A DNA stretch of 64,000 nucleotides from contig NZ_CP100128.1 of NCBI RefSeq assembly GCF_024207115.1, positions 806,001 to 870,000 on the forward strand, in the 5' to 3' direction. Shown piece after piece: positions 29,687 through 36,650 of the stretch (within the stretch, counting starts at the first letter, position 1; every line of letters begins with the position of its first letter). The DNA comes from Chromobacterium sp. IIBBL 290-4 (lineage in GTDB: Bacteria > Pseudomonadota > Gammaproteobacteria > Burkholderiales > Chromobacteriaceae). The position numbers were made by a program, and so were the translations under genes. The notes beneath the pieces are model-generated. The model made no database searches and had not been told where the DNA came from. It saw nothing but the letters and a program-made list of their open reading frames with translations.

Positions 29687-29827
29687 AAAAAAATGCCCGC
29701 CAGGTCTGGGCGGGCATGCAACCTTTGTCTGCCCGATGCCGTTACGACCGGACAGCTGAAGCATAATCCGCTTTTCCTTGCGGCGGGATGCGGCCGATTG
29801 TCGCAGCCGCCTTCATCCCCCTGTCAA
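29687..29827 (-). ncRNA. Candidate small RNA
   Basis: On the minus strand a TTGACA hexamer (29822-29827) and a GACAAT hexamer (29797-29802, spacing 19) precede a stretch ending in a strong hairpin plus T7 (29687-29717). The predicted transcript is about 100 nt and contains another possible stem (GCATCCCGCCGC with GCGGATTATGC). No minus-strand gene precedes this terminator, which is why an RNA is proposed. The spacing is longer than ideal. Sequence by eye only; no family recognised. Confidence 0.4.
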
Positions 29828-29894
29828 CAAAACCTCATCCGCCTGTCACTTGCGCGTTGCAGCATGCCCTCATCGACCTCTCCCTGATGACGCC

Positions 29895-30734
29895 ATGCAC
29901 GCCGACTCCGCTCCCGAGCCCGAAGCCAGCCGCAAACTGCGCAGCATCTGGATTTCCGATGTGCACCTGGGCACGGCCGGTTGCCGCGCCGATCATCTGC
30001 TGGACTTCCTGCGCGAGCATGAGTCCGACTATCTCTACCTGGTCGGCGACATCGTCGACGGCTGGCAACTGCGAAAATCCTGGTACTGGAAGCAAAGCCA
30101 CAACGATGTGGTGCAAAAGCTGCTGCGCAAGGCGCGCAAGGGCTGCCAGGTGATCTACATCCCCGGCAACCACGACGAGGCGGCACGGCAATATTGCGGG
30201 CTGGATTTCGGCGGCATCGCCATCCGCCAGGAGGCCGAGCATCTCACCGCCGACGGCAAGCGTCTCTTGGTGCTGCACGGCGACGAGTTCGACGGCGTGA
30301 TCCAGTACGCCAAGTGGCTGGCCTATGTCGGCGACAATCTGTACACGCTGATTCTGCAACTGAACCGCGGCTTCAACTGGCTGCGCCACCGCATGGGCCT
30401 GCCTTATTGGTCGCTGTCGCAGTATCTGAAACACAAGGTCAAGAACGCGGTGAACTTCATCACCCAGTTCGAAACCATTCTGGCCGGCGAAGCGCGGCGG
30501 CGCGGTTTCGACGGCGTGATCTGCGGCCACATCCACAAGCCGGAAGTGCGGATGATAGACGGCATCCTCTACGGCAACAGCGGCGACTGGGTGGAAAGCC
30601 TGTCCGCGCTGGTGGAGCACCCCGATGGCCGGCTGCAGGTGCTGCACTGGACGGCGCTGGCCGCCGCGCAGGCCGCCGATCCGGCTTCGATCCCCTCTTC
30701 CACGAGCTCCGAGGAGTCCACATGCGCATCATGA
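29895..30734 (+). CDS. UDP-2,3-diacylglucosamine diphosphatase-like metallophosphoesterase
   Basis: 279 residues of the calcineurin-like fold. Metal-ligand blocks are intact: SDVHLG, LVGDIVDGW, PGNHDE, LHGDEFD, and CGHIHKPEVRM near the C-terminus. It is close to COG2908 (LpxH family) but longer than LpxH (about 240) and lies apart from lipid A genes. It overlaps the following glycosyltransferase by 13 bp, so the two likely act in one envelope lipid pathway. Start at MHADS; the frame runs further upstream without a ribosome site. Confidence 0.85.
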   Translation: MHADSAPEPEASRKLRSIWISDVHLGTAGCRADHLLDFLREHESDYLYLVGDIVDGWQLRKSWYWKQSHNDVVQKLLRKARKGCQVIYIPGNHDEAARQYCGLDFGGIAIRQEAEHLTADGKRLLVLHGDEFDGVIQYAKWLAYVGDNLYTLILQLNRGFNWLRHRMGLPYWSLSQYLKHKVKNAVNFITQFETILAGEARRRGFDGVICGHIHKPEVRMIDGILYGNSGDWVESLSALVEHPDGRLQVLHWTALAAAQAADPASIPSSTSSEESTCAS

Positions 30735-31756
30735 TCGTCACCGACGCCTGGAAACCGCAAGTCAACGGCGTGGTTCGCTCGCTGACGGAAACCATGCGCG
30801 AGCTGGATGGTTTCGGCCATCAGGTCAATATGATCACGCCGTTGGAATTCCGGACCCTGCCCTGCCCCACCTATCCGGACATCCGGCTGTCGCTGTTTCC
30901 CTACCGCCAGGTGGCGCAGCGTATCGCCGGCTTCGCGCCGGACGCGGTGCACATCGCCACAGAAGGGCCGCTGGGCTTGGCCGCGCGGCGCTATTGCCTG
31001 CGCCATGGCTTGAGCTTCACCACCGCTTATCACACCCGCTTCCCGGAATACATCCATGCCCGCTGCCGGCTGCCGCTCAAGGTCAGCTATGCCTGGATGC
31101 GGCGTTTTCACAACGCTTCGCGCGCGGTGATGGTGCCCACCCGCTCCATCGCCCGCGATCTGGAAAACCGCGGCTTCAACAATATCCAGCTGTGGAGCCG
31201 CGGCGTCGATACCGCCATGTTCACGCCCGGCGAAAGGCAAAGGCTGGACGAGTCGGATCCGCCCCGCTTCGTCTATATCGGCCGGGTGGCGGTGGAAAAG
31301 AACATCGAGGCGTTTTTGCAGCTGGACTTGCCCGGCAGCAAATGGGTCGTCGGCGATGGCCCGCTGCTGCCCAAGCTGAAACAGCAATATCCCGAAGTGT
31401 ATTTCGCCGGCGTGTTTCCGCAGAATGAGCTGGCCCGTTTCTATCGCGCCGCCGATGTATTCGTCTTTCCCAGCCTGACCGACACCTTCGGCCTGGTGCT
31501 GCTGGAAGCGATGGCCTGCGGCACGCCGGTGGCCGCCTTCCCGGTGGCGGGTCCGCTGGACGTGGTCGGCGGCACCGGCGCCGGCGCGCTGGACTGGGAT
31601 TTGAAAGCCGCTTGCCTCAAGGCCTTGGATATCGACCGCGATCATGTGCGCAAAGTCGCGGAAACCTATTCCTGGCAAACCGCCAGCCGCCAATTTGAAT
31701 CCCATTTGCGGCCCAACCCGCCCATGGCTGCGGCGATAGCGGGTCAATTAGATTAA
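30722..31756 (+). CDS. GT4-family glycosyltransferase
   Basis: 344 residues, GT-B fold. N-terminal acceptor domain starts MRIMIVTDAWKPQVNGVVRSL; the donor domain has the GT4 signature ADVFVFPSLTDTFGLVLLEAMACGTPVAAF with the ExxxxxxxE pair. Related proteins of this paired arrangement are annotated as 1,2-diacylglycerol or alpha-mannosyl-type transferases; the acceptor is unknown. Overlaps the phosphoesterase gene. Confidence 0.9.
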   Translation: MRIMIVTDAWKPQVNGVVRSLTETMRELDGFGHQVNMITPLEFRTLPCPTYPDIRLSLFPYRQVAQRIAGFAPDAVHIATEGPLGLAARRYCLRHGLSFTTAYHTRFPEYIHARCRLPLKVSYAWMRRFHNASRAVMVPTRSIARDLENRGFNNIQLWSRGVDTAMFTPGERQRLDESDPPRFVYIGRVAVEKNIEAFLQLDLPGSKWVVGDGPLLPKLKQQYPEVYFAGVFPQNELARFYRAADVFVFPSLTDTFGLVLLEAMACGTPVAAFPVAGPLDVVGGTGAGALDWDLKAACLKALDIDRDHVRKVAETYSWQTASRQFESHLRPNPPMAAAIAGQLD

Positions 31757-31763
31757 CTCTTTC

Positions 31764-31791
31764 TTGCTTTATCAGCGGCAGGCTCTATATT
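31764..31791 (+). promoter_or_regulatory. Possible promoter of the 31.8-32.3 kb RNA locus
   Basis: TTGCTT and TATATT are separated by 16 bp. The -10 matches consensus at five of six positions, the -35 at three. It fits a start near 31798, just before a TGTTG/CAACA hairpin. Confidence 0.4.
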
Positions 31792-31797
31792 GCAAAT

Positions 31798-32275
31798 GTT
31801 GAAGCAACAGGGAGGATGCGGAATGCGTCAAGCCTCTCTAGCCGGCAGCCCGATGTTTGAAATGGCATTGTGACCGCGCCAAGACCACGCGCAGCGGTCG
31901 GTTCCGTAGGGAGCCCTCAATGCCCGAGACAGCATCCAGGACGGATGCAAGGCACAGCCAAGCGACAGCCGGCCAGCCAGACATGACTAGTTGTTTTCAT
32001 GACCTGCGAAGTTGAAGTGCGCGAACAGGGAATAGACTGTCCCCACATTCGGCCCTTAAAGGGCGAAAGACTAAGCGCCGGAATTTAAAGATAGCGGTAC
32101 CGGCCAATGTTTCCCGAGCTTCGACGCGGCCAGTCGAATCGACTGTGCCAGTATTGAGTTGGTAATGAGCAGTCAGATTCGGATCCACGCATAGATAGCG
32201 CGCCTATCCGGATAGTCAGCATGATTCAGGCAGTTATCCAGAGGGCATCCCACCACCGGGGTGCCCTCTTTCATT
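31798..32275 (+). ncRNA. Probable structured RNA or multi-sORF leader, unknown family
   Basis: No long gene fits here. The interval runs from a promoter-like site to a strong terminator and is rich in hairpins. One is GCATCC-AGGAC-GGATGC at 31932-31948, whose loop carries a GGA like a CsrA/RsmA site. Three tiny frames are present: 31823-31873 (MRQASLAGSPMFEMAL, GGAGG upstream), 31920-32015 (31 residues, GGGAG upstream) and 31999-32088 (29 residues, overlapping the second). It could be a regulatory RNA, a dual-function RNA, or an orphaned leader; I cannot assign a family. Confidence 0.45.
32241..32275 (+). terminator. Terminator ending the 31.8-32.3 kb RNA locus
   Basis: GAGGGCATCCC pairs with GGGGTGCCCTC around a six-base loop, with one G-T wobble, followed by TTTCATT. 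It is 330 bp before the next gene, so the transcript it ends is not simply the 5' end of fpr. Confidence 0.8.
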
Positions 32276-32599
32276 ATGGCTAATCAGAACGATATCGCGT
32301 ATCGTTAATAACAGTCAGTGCTAAAAAAATCAGAAAACAATCTTCCTGCCATCCAACACTGTCGGTTACCATGCGATAATAAACGCTTTCGCCAGACGGA
32401 ATCATCCACTTGGCGATCACTCACGATGCGCCCCGCCCACTCGGCCCGGCGTTATCCCAAGCACAACGCCGACGCGGCTGAATGCCGCGCCGCCGCATAA
32501 TGCCCGGCGCCGCGCGATCAAGCAGGGGGCTGGCAAACGGGCTAAAGTTATCGCATTGCAACATTTTTCCGATCTTTAATTGAGTGAGCCGCACGAGAT
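32276..32599 (+). other. Upstream region of the ferredoxin-NADP reductase gene
   Basis: About 320 bp, A+T-rich at 32281-32400. The interrupted palindrome CGATATCGCGTATCG at 32290-32304 is a possible regulator site. No credible gene is seen; a 60-residue frame at 32318 lacks a ribosome site and codon character. Confidence 0.4.
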
Positions 32600-33382
32600 A
32601 TGTCTTCTCCCAATCTGACCGCTGAAAAAGTCCTGTCCGTCCATCACTGGAACGACACGCTGTTCAGCTTCACCTGCACCCGCGACGCCGGTCTGCGCTT
32701 CATCAACGGCCAATTCGTGATGATAGGCCTGGAAGTGAACGGCAAGCCGCTGATGCGCGCCTACTCCATTGTCAGCTCCAATTACGAAGAGCACCTGGAG
32801 TTCTACAGCATCAAGGTGCAGGATGGCCCGCTGACCTCCAAGCTGCAACACTTGCAAGTCGGCGATACCGTACTGATCAGCAAGAAGCCGACCGGCACCC
32901 TGGTGCAGGACAACCTGCTGCCGGGCAAGAATCTGTATCTGCTGTCCACCGGCACCGGCCTCGCCCCCTTCATGTCCATCATCAAGGACCCGGAGGTGTA
33001 CGAGCGCTACGACAAGGTCATTCTGACCCACGGCGTGCGTTGGGTCAGCGAGCTGGGCTACCACGACTACATCACCAAGGAACTGCCGGAAAACGAATTC
33101 TTCGGCGACGTGGTGAAGGAAAAGCTGATCTACTACCCGACCGTTACCCGCGAGCCGTTCCGCAATCAAGGCCGTCTGACCGACCTGATCACCAACGGCA
33201 AGCTGTGCGCCGACATCGGCCTGCCGCAGCTGAATCCGGAACACGACCGCGTGCTGATCTGCGGCAGCCCGAGCATGCTGCATGACCTGTGCGAAATCCT
33301 GAACGGCATGGGCTTCAAGGAATCGCCGCGCATGGGCGAGCCGGCCGACTACGCGATCGAACGCGCCTTCGTCGAAAAATAA
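32600..33382 (+). CDS. fpr: Ferredoxin/flavodoxin-NADP reductase
   Basis: 260 residues. The FAD-binding barrel contains RAYSIVSS (residues 53-60), the NADP domain GTGLAPFMSIIKDP and LICGSPSMLHDL, and the C-terminus ends AIERAFVEK, as in bacterial FPR of the plant-type superfamily. It moves electrons between NADPH and ferredoxin or flavodoxin, often during oxidative stress. Monocistronic, with its own terminator. Confidence 0.95.
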   Translation: MSSPNLTAEKVLSVHHWNDTLFSFTCTRDAGLRFINGQFVMIGLEVNGKPLMRAYSIVSSNYEEHLEFYSIKVQDGPLTSKLQHLQVGDTVLISKKPTGTLVQDNLLPGKNLYLLSTGTGLAPFMSIIKDPEVYERYDKVILTHGVRWVSELGYHDYITKELPENEFFGDVVKEKLIYYPTVTREPFRNQGRLTDLITNGKLCADIGLPQLNPEHDRVLICGSPSMLHDLCEILNGMGFKESPRMGEPADYAIERAFVEK

Positions 33383-33411
33383 GCGCCTCGCTTCCGCTCC
33401 TGCGGAATGAG

Positions 33412-33446
33412 AAAAGCCCCGCGGCCGATGCCTGCGGGGCTTTTTT
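33412..33446 (+). terminator. Terminator after fpr
   Basis: AAAAGCCCCGC and GCGGGGCTTTTTT form a long stem with an 11-base loop and a T6 tail, about 30 bp after the fpr stop. Confidence 0.9.
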
Positions 33447-33499
33447 ATCGCGCCTGTCGCCGGGCCGGTTTACCCGGGCCATCAGCGATGGATAAACAA

Positions 33500-33528
33500 A
33501 AGGGAGGCCGAAGCCTCCCTCATTTTTT
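33500..33528. terminator. Bidirectional terminator between fpr and the Asr-like gene
   Basis: AGGGAGGC-CGAA-GCCTCCCT is a perfect stem with a UUCG-class tetraloop. Plus strand gives CATTTTTT after it and minus strand TTTGTTT, so it can end the convergent Asr-like transcript. Confidence 0.85.
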
Positions 33529-33556
33529 GTGCGAGCCAGATTGCGATCTGGTTTGA

Positions 33557-34510
33557 TTACTTGGCGGCCGAAGCGGCAGCCTTGTGAGCCTTCTTGGCGT
33601 GGTGCTTGTGAGCCTTCTTGGCTACCGGAGCGGAAGCGTCGGCCTTGGCAGCTTGGGCCTTGGAGGCAACAGCCTTCTTGGCGGCGTGCTTGTGAGCCTT
33701 CTTGGCTACCGGAGCGGAAGCGTCAGCCTTGGCAGCTTGGGCCTTGGAAGCTTCAGCCTTCTTGGCGGCGTGCTTCTTGGCGTGGTGCTTGTGAGCCTTC
33801 TTGGCTACCGGGGCGGAAGCGTCGGCCTTGGCGGCTTGAGCCTTGGAAGCTTCAGCCTTCTTGGCCGCGTGCTTCTTGGCGTGGTGCTTGTGGGCCTTCT
33901 TGGCTACCGGGGCGGATGCGTCGGCCTTGGCGGCTTGAGCCTTGGAGGCAACAGCCTTCTTGGCGGCGTGCTTATGAGCCTTCTTGGCTACCGGAGCGGA
34001 AGCGTCGGCCTTGGCGGCTTGAGCCTTGGAAGCCTCAGCCTTCTTGGCGGCGTGCTTCTTGGCGTGGTGCTTGTGAGCCTTCTTGGCTACCGGGGCGGAA
34101 GCGTCGGCCTTGGCGGCTTGAGCCTTGGAGGCTTCGGCTTTCTTGGCGGCGTGCTTCTTGGCAACGTGCTTGTGAGCCTTCTTGGCTACCGGAGCGGAAG
34201 CGTCAGCCTTGGCGGCTTGAGCCTTGGAAGCTGCGGCCTTCTTGGCGGCATGCTTCTTCACGCCGACTTTCTTGGCCGGAGCGGAAGCGTCGGCCTTTGC
34301 GGCTTGAGTCTTTTGCGCGGCGGAGGCGGTTACTTTTTCAGCCTTTTTGGCATGATGGATCTTGGCCGGGGCTTTTTTCTCGGCTTTTTTGGCGGCCGGG
34401 GCAACCTTGGCGGCCGGAGCGGAAGCCGGGGTGGCGGCTTCAGCGGCGAAGCCGGCGGCGGAACTCAGACCAAATACAACGGACAGGGCAAGAAGGCTCA
34501 GCTTTTTCAT
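33557..34510 (-). CDS. Expanded Asr-like acid-shock basic repeat protein, secreted
   Basis: 317 residues. The signal peptide (MKKLSLLALSVVFGLSSAAG, cleavage near FAA|E) closely resembles that of E. coli acid-shock protein Asr. The mature part is almost only Ala, Lys, His, Ser and Val. From about residue 94 it has seven repeats starting SKAQAAKADASAPVAKKAHKH, of 33, 33, 28, 33, 33 and 28 residues plus a last partial, so a 94-residue super-unit is duplicated. Asr is a periplasmic, intrinsically disordered basic protein induced by acid; E. coli Asr is about 100 residues, so this is a threefold expansion. Ribosome site GGAG, 8 bases. Confidence 0.8.
   Translation of the reverse strand: MKKLSLLALSVVFGLSSAAGFAAEAATPASAPAAKVAPAAKKAEKKAPAKIHHAKKAEKVTASAAQKTQAAKADASAPAKKVGVKKHAAKKAAASKAQAAKADASAPVAKKAHKHVAKKHAAKKAEASKAQAAKADASAPVAKKAHKHHAKKHAAKKAEASKAQAAKADASAPVAKKAHKHAAKKAVASKAQAAKADASAPVAKKAHKHHAKKHAAKKAEASKAQAAKADASAPVAKKAHKHHAKKHAAKKAEASKAQAAKADASAPVAKKAHKHAAKKAVASKAQAAKADASAPVAKKAHKHHAKKAHKAAASAAK
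33560..34230. repeat. Nested coding tandem repeats in the Asr-like gene
   Basis: DNA units of 99, 99 and 84 bp are themselves duplicated as a 282-bp super-repeat. Units differ mainly at synonymous sites (GGAGCGGAAGC against GGGGCGGAAGC), which suggests duplication followed by drift or gene conversion. Copy number is likely to vary between strains. Confidence 0.8.
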
Positions 34511-34582
34511 GATTCGTCTCCAGATTCGGTTGCGGAGGGAATCTCTCCGCCAGGCACCGTGTTTGGTGTTTCCTTGAGACGT

Positions 34583-34635
34583 ATCCTAGTCCTGCCCCTT
34601 CTTGCCGTCTGTTAGCGCCTTGTAAGGCCGTGTAA
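34583..34635 (-). promoter_or_regulatory. Candidate RstA-type box and -10 element for the Asr-like gene
   Basis: On the minus strand TACACGGCCTTACA (within 34621-34635) gives two TACA half-sites ten bases apart, the core of the RstA consensus TACATNTNGTTACA (the flanking positions match poorly). A TAGGAT hexamer follows at 34583-34588, with no good -35, as expected for an activator-dependent promoter. The match is by eye and no rstA gene is in view. Confidence 0.4.
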
Positions 34636-34648
34636 CGCGACGTACAAC

Positions 34649-35356
34649 TCAGTCGCGCCGCTTTGCCCTGACGATCTGGTATACGCCGCCGAACACGGTG
34701 CGCTTGCTCCACTCAAACTGAGCCGCCTCCGTGGCGTAAGCGGATATCTCCTTGCGCCACAAGGCTTCCGCGAACGGCTCCAGCGCGCGGTTCACCCATT
34801 TGAGCAGCCAGCCTATCGGCTGCCACGGACGCGGGCCGTGGTAGTCGACAAACATCGCGCGCCCTCCCGGCGCCACCTGGGCCAGCATATTGTCGACGAT
34901 GGCGTGCTTCATCTCCTCCGGCACCTCGTGCAGCAAAAAGAAGCTGCACACCAAATCCTGCTTCTCTTCGGCCTGATAAGTCGCCGCGTTGGCGCGCACC
35001 ACGCGCGCCTGCGGCAACGACGCCAGCTTGCCTTCGGCCAGCTCGACCTGGATGGGGGTCACGTCGGTCAAGGTGAACTGGCCTTTCGCGCCCGTCCGCT
35101 GCGCGGCGCGCTGCACCAGGTCGCCGTAGACATGGGCTAGCTGCCAGACCTTCTCGCCCTCGCGGATTTCATCCAGATACGCTCGCATCAGCCGCTGGTC
35201 GTTGCCGAACAAGAGCGTGCGCACCACCAGCTTGTGGTCCAGCAACCGGGCCTTGCGCGGATTGACATAAGCCCAGTCGTACACTTCGGTCATATACTGG
35301 GGCACGTCGCGGTAATAAGGGTCCGGCTGGATCGTAGTCGTTTTCAATGTGGTCAT
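34649..35356 (-). CDS. rquA: Rhodoquinone biosynthesis protein RquA
   Basis: 235 residues, a class I SAM-methyltransferase fold. The N-terminal PQYMTEVYDWAYVNPRKARL and LLFGNDQRLMRAYLDEI are the hallmark of RquA rather than generic methyltransferases. A SAM-binding region VWQLAHVYGDLVQRAAQ and a VDYHGP after the central strands follow. RquA swaps the methoxy group of ubiquinone for an amino group taken from SAM, making rhodoquinone, which supports fumarate reduction at low oxygen. It is a single gene, divergent from nothing nearby. Confidence 0.8.
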   Translation of the reverse strand: MTTLKTTTIQPDPYYRDVPQYMTEVYDWAYVNPRKARLLDHKLVVRTLLFGNDQRLMRAYLDEIREGEKVWQLAHVYGDLVQRAAQRTGAKGQFTLTDVTPIQVELAEGKLASLPQARVVRANAATYQAEEKQDLVCSFFLLHEVPEEMKHAIVDNMLAQVAPGGRAMFVDYHGPRPWQPIGWLLKWVNRALEPFAEALWRKEISAYATEAAQFEWSKRTVFGGVYQIVRAKRRD

Positions 35357-35523
35357 GGTCGCTACCGGAAGTCATGTGTGTGGAAACAGCTTAGCAAGAG
35401 CCGCCTTCTCCCGGCTTGAGCCAGGCCAAACGATGATGGACCGACGGCCGAATAGGCGATAAACCATGCTCGGCAATGCTTACGCCGGGGCGCGGGCGCC
35501 CCGGGATGGAGGCGCGGCCGGGA

Positions 35524-36639
35524 CTAACCGCCCATATGCTCGACTTCGGCGTCGGCGTAAGCGATGGCGATTTCCCGAAAAGACTGCTGCACCGCGATAA
35601 AAGCATCGACGACATCGGGATCGAAATGCCTGCCGCTGCCCGCCAAGATGATGTCCCGGGCTTGTTCGTGGGTCATCGGCGGCTTGTACACCCGCTTGTT
35701 GATCAAGGCGTCGTAAACATCGGCCAAGGCCATCAGCCGTCCCGCCACGGGAATCTCATCGCCCTTCAAGCCGAACGGGTAGCCGCTGCCATCCCATTTC
35801 TCGTGATGCGAGCAAGCGATTTCCTTGGTGAAATGCAGAAACTCCACCTCCAGGCCCAGCTGGCATTCCGCCGCCACAATGGCGTCCCGGCCTAATACCG
35901 CGTGCTGCTTCATGATGGCGAACTCGTCGTCCGTCAGCTTGCCAGCCTTGAGCAAGATATGGTCGGGAATGCCCACTTTGCCGATATCGTGAAGCGGCGC
36001 CGACTTGCAGATCATATCGATGTTGCGATCACTCAGACACTGGTCGAAGCGCGGATGCGCGCGCAGATGCTCCGCCAGCGCCTGGACGTAAAACTGGGTG
36101 CGCTTCAAGTGTTTGCCGGTTTCGTTGTCGCGCGTCTCCGCCAGCGAGGCCAGCGCCCAGATCGCCACGTTCTGCACCATTTCGGTTTCGCGGGTGCGCC
36201 GCTGCACTTCCCGCTCCAGATAATCGTTCTGGTTTTTCAGGAAATCGCGGGCGGCTTTGACATCCAGCTGGTTGCGCACCCGCGCCAGCACGATGGGCGG
36301 GCTGATGGGCTTATGGATATAGTCCATGGCGCCCAGATCCAAACCCGTGGTCTCATCCTCCACCTCATGCTTGGCGGTCAGGAACAGCACCGGGATGTCG
36401 AAATCGGGCCGAGTCGCGCGCAAGCGCCGCATCACCTCGTAGCCGTCCATGTCCGGCATCATCACATCCAGCAAGATCAGGTCAGGCGGACTGCTTTCCA
36501 CTATCTGCAAGGCCCGCGGACCATTGGGCGCGACCTTGACGCGATACGACTCCCGCAACAAGCCGCTCATCAGGGACAGGTTGTCCGGCGTGTCGTCCAC
36601 CACCAGGATGGTGGGACGGTTGTCGGCTGCATGCTCCAT
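35524..36639 (-). CDS. Response regulator with HD-GYP c-di-GMP phosphodiesterase output
   Basis: 371 residues. Receiver domain (residues 10-125): VVDDTPDN, phospho-acceptor D58 in LILLDVMMPDMDG, T in FLTAK, K in YIHKPISP. A coiled linker (residues 130-155) leads to an HD-GYP domain with the H217-D218 pair in LHDIGKVGIPD and the HHEKWDGSGYP motif (278-288). It should cleave cyclic di-GMP when phosphorylated. Last gene of the stressosome operon, 11 bp after the hybrid kinase, and so its likely output. Confidence 0.93.
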   Translation of the reverse strand: MEHAADNRPTILVVDDTPDNLSLMSGLLRESYRVKVAPNGPRALQIVESSPPDLILLDVMMPDMDGYEVMRRLRATRPDFDIPVLFLTAKHEVEDETTGLDLGAMDYIHKPISPPIVLARVRNQLDVKAARDFLKNQNDYLEREVQRRTRETEMVQNVAIWALASLAETRDNETGKHLKRTQFYVQALAEHLRAHPRFDQCLSDRNIDMICKSAPLHDIGKVGIPDHILLKAGKLTDDEFAIMKQHAVLGRDAIVAAECQLGLEVEFLHFTKEIACSHHEKWDGSGYPFGLKGDEIPVAGRLMALADVYDALINKRVYKPPMTHEQARDIILAGSGRHFDPDVVDAFIAVQQSFREIAIAYADAEVEHMGG

Positions 36640-36650
36640 GCTTGCTCCCG

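Noticed and set aside
29687..29717. Plus-strand terminator of the isomerase gene
   Set aside because: The T tract is on the minus strand only; on the plus strand the hairpin is followed by GCAACCTTTG.
31997..32188. A 63-codon minus-strand gene
   Set aside because: No ribosome site, no family resemblance, and it crosses hairpins of the likely plus-strand RNA.
33529..34615. Two plus-strand frames rich in Trp/Arg/Pro or Gly/Leu opposite the Asr-like gene
   Set aside because: They are reverse-frame readings of the basic repeats. Only the minus strand has a signal peptide and ribosome site.
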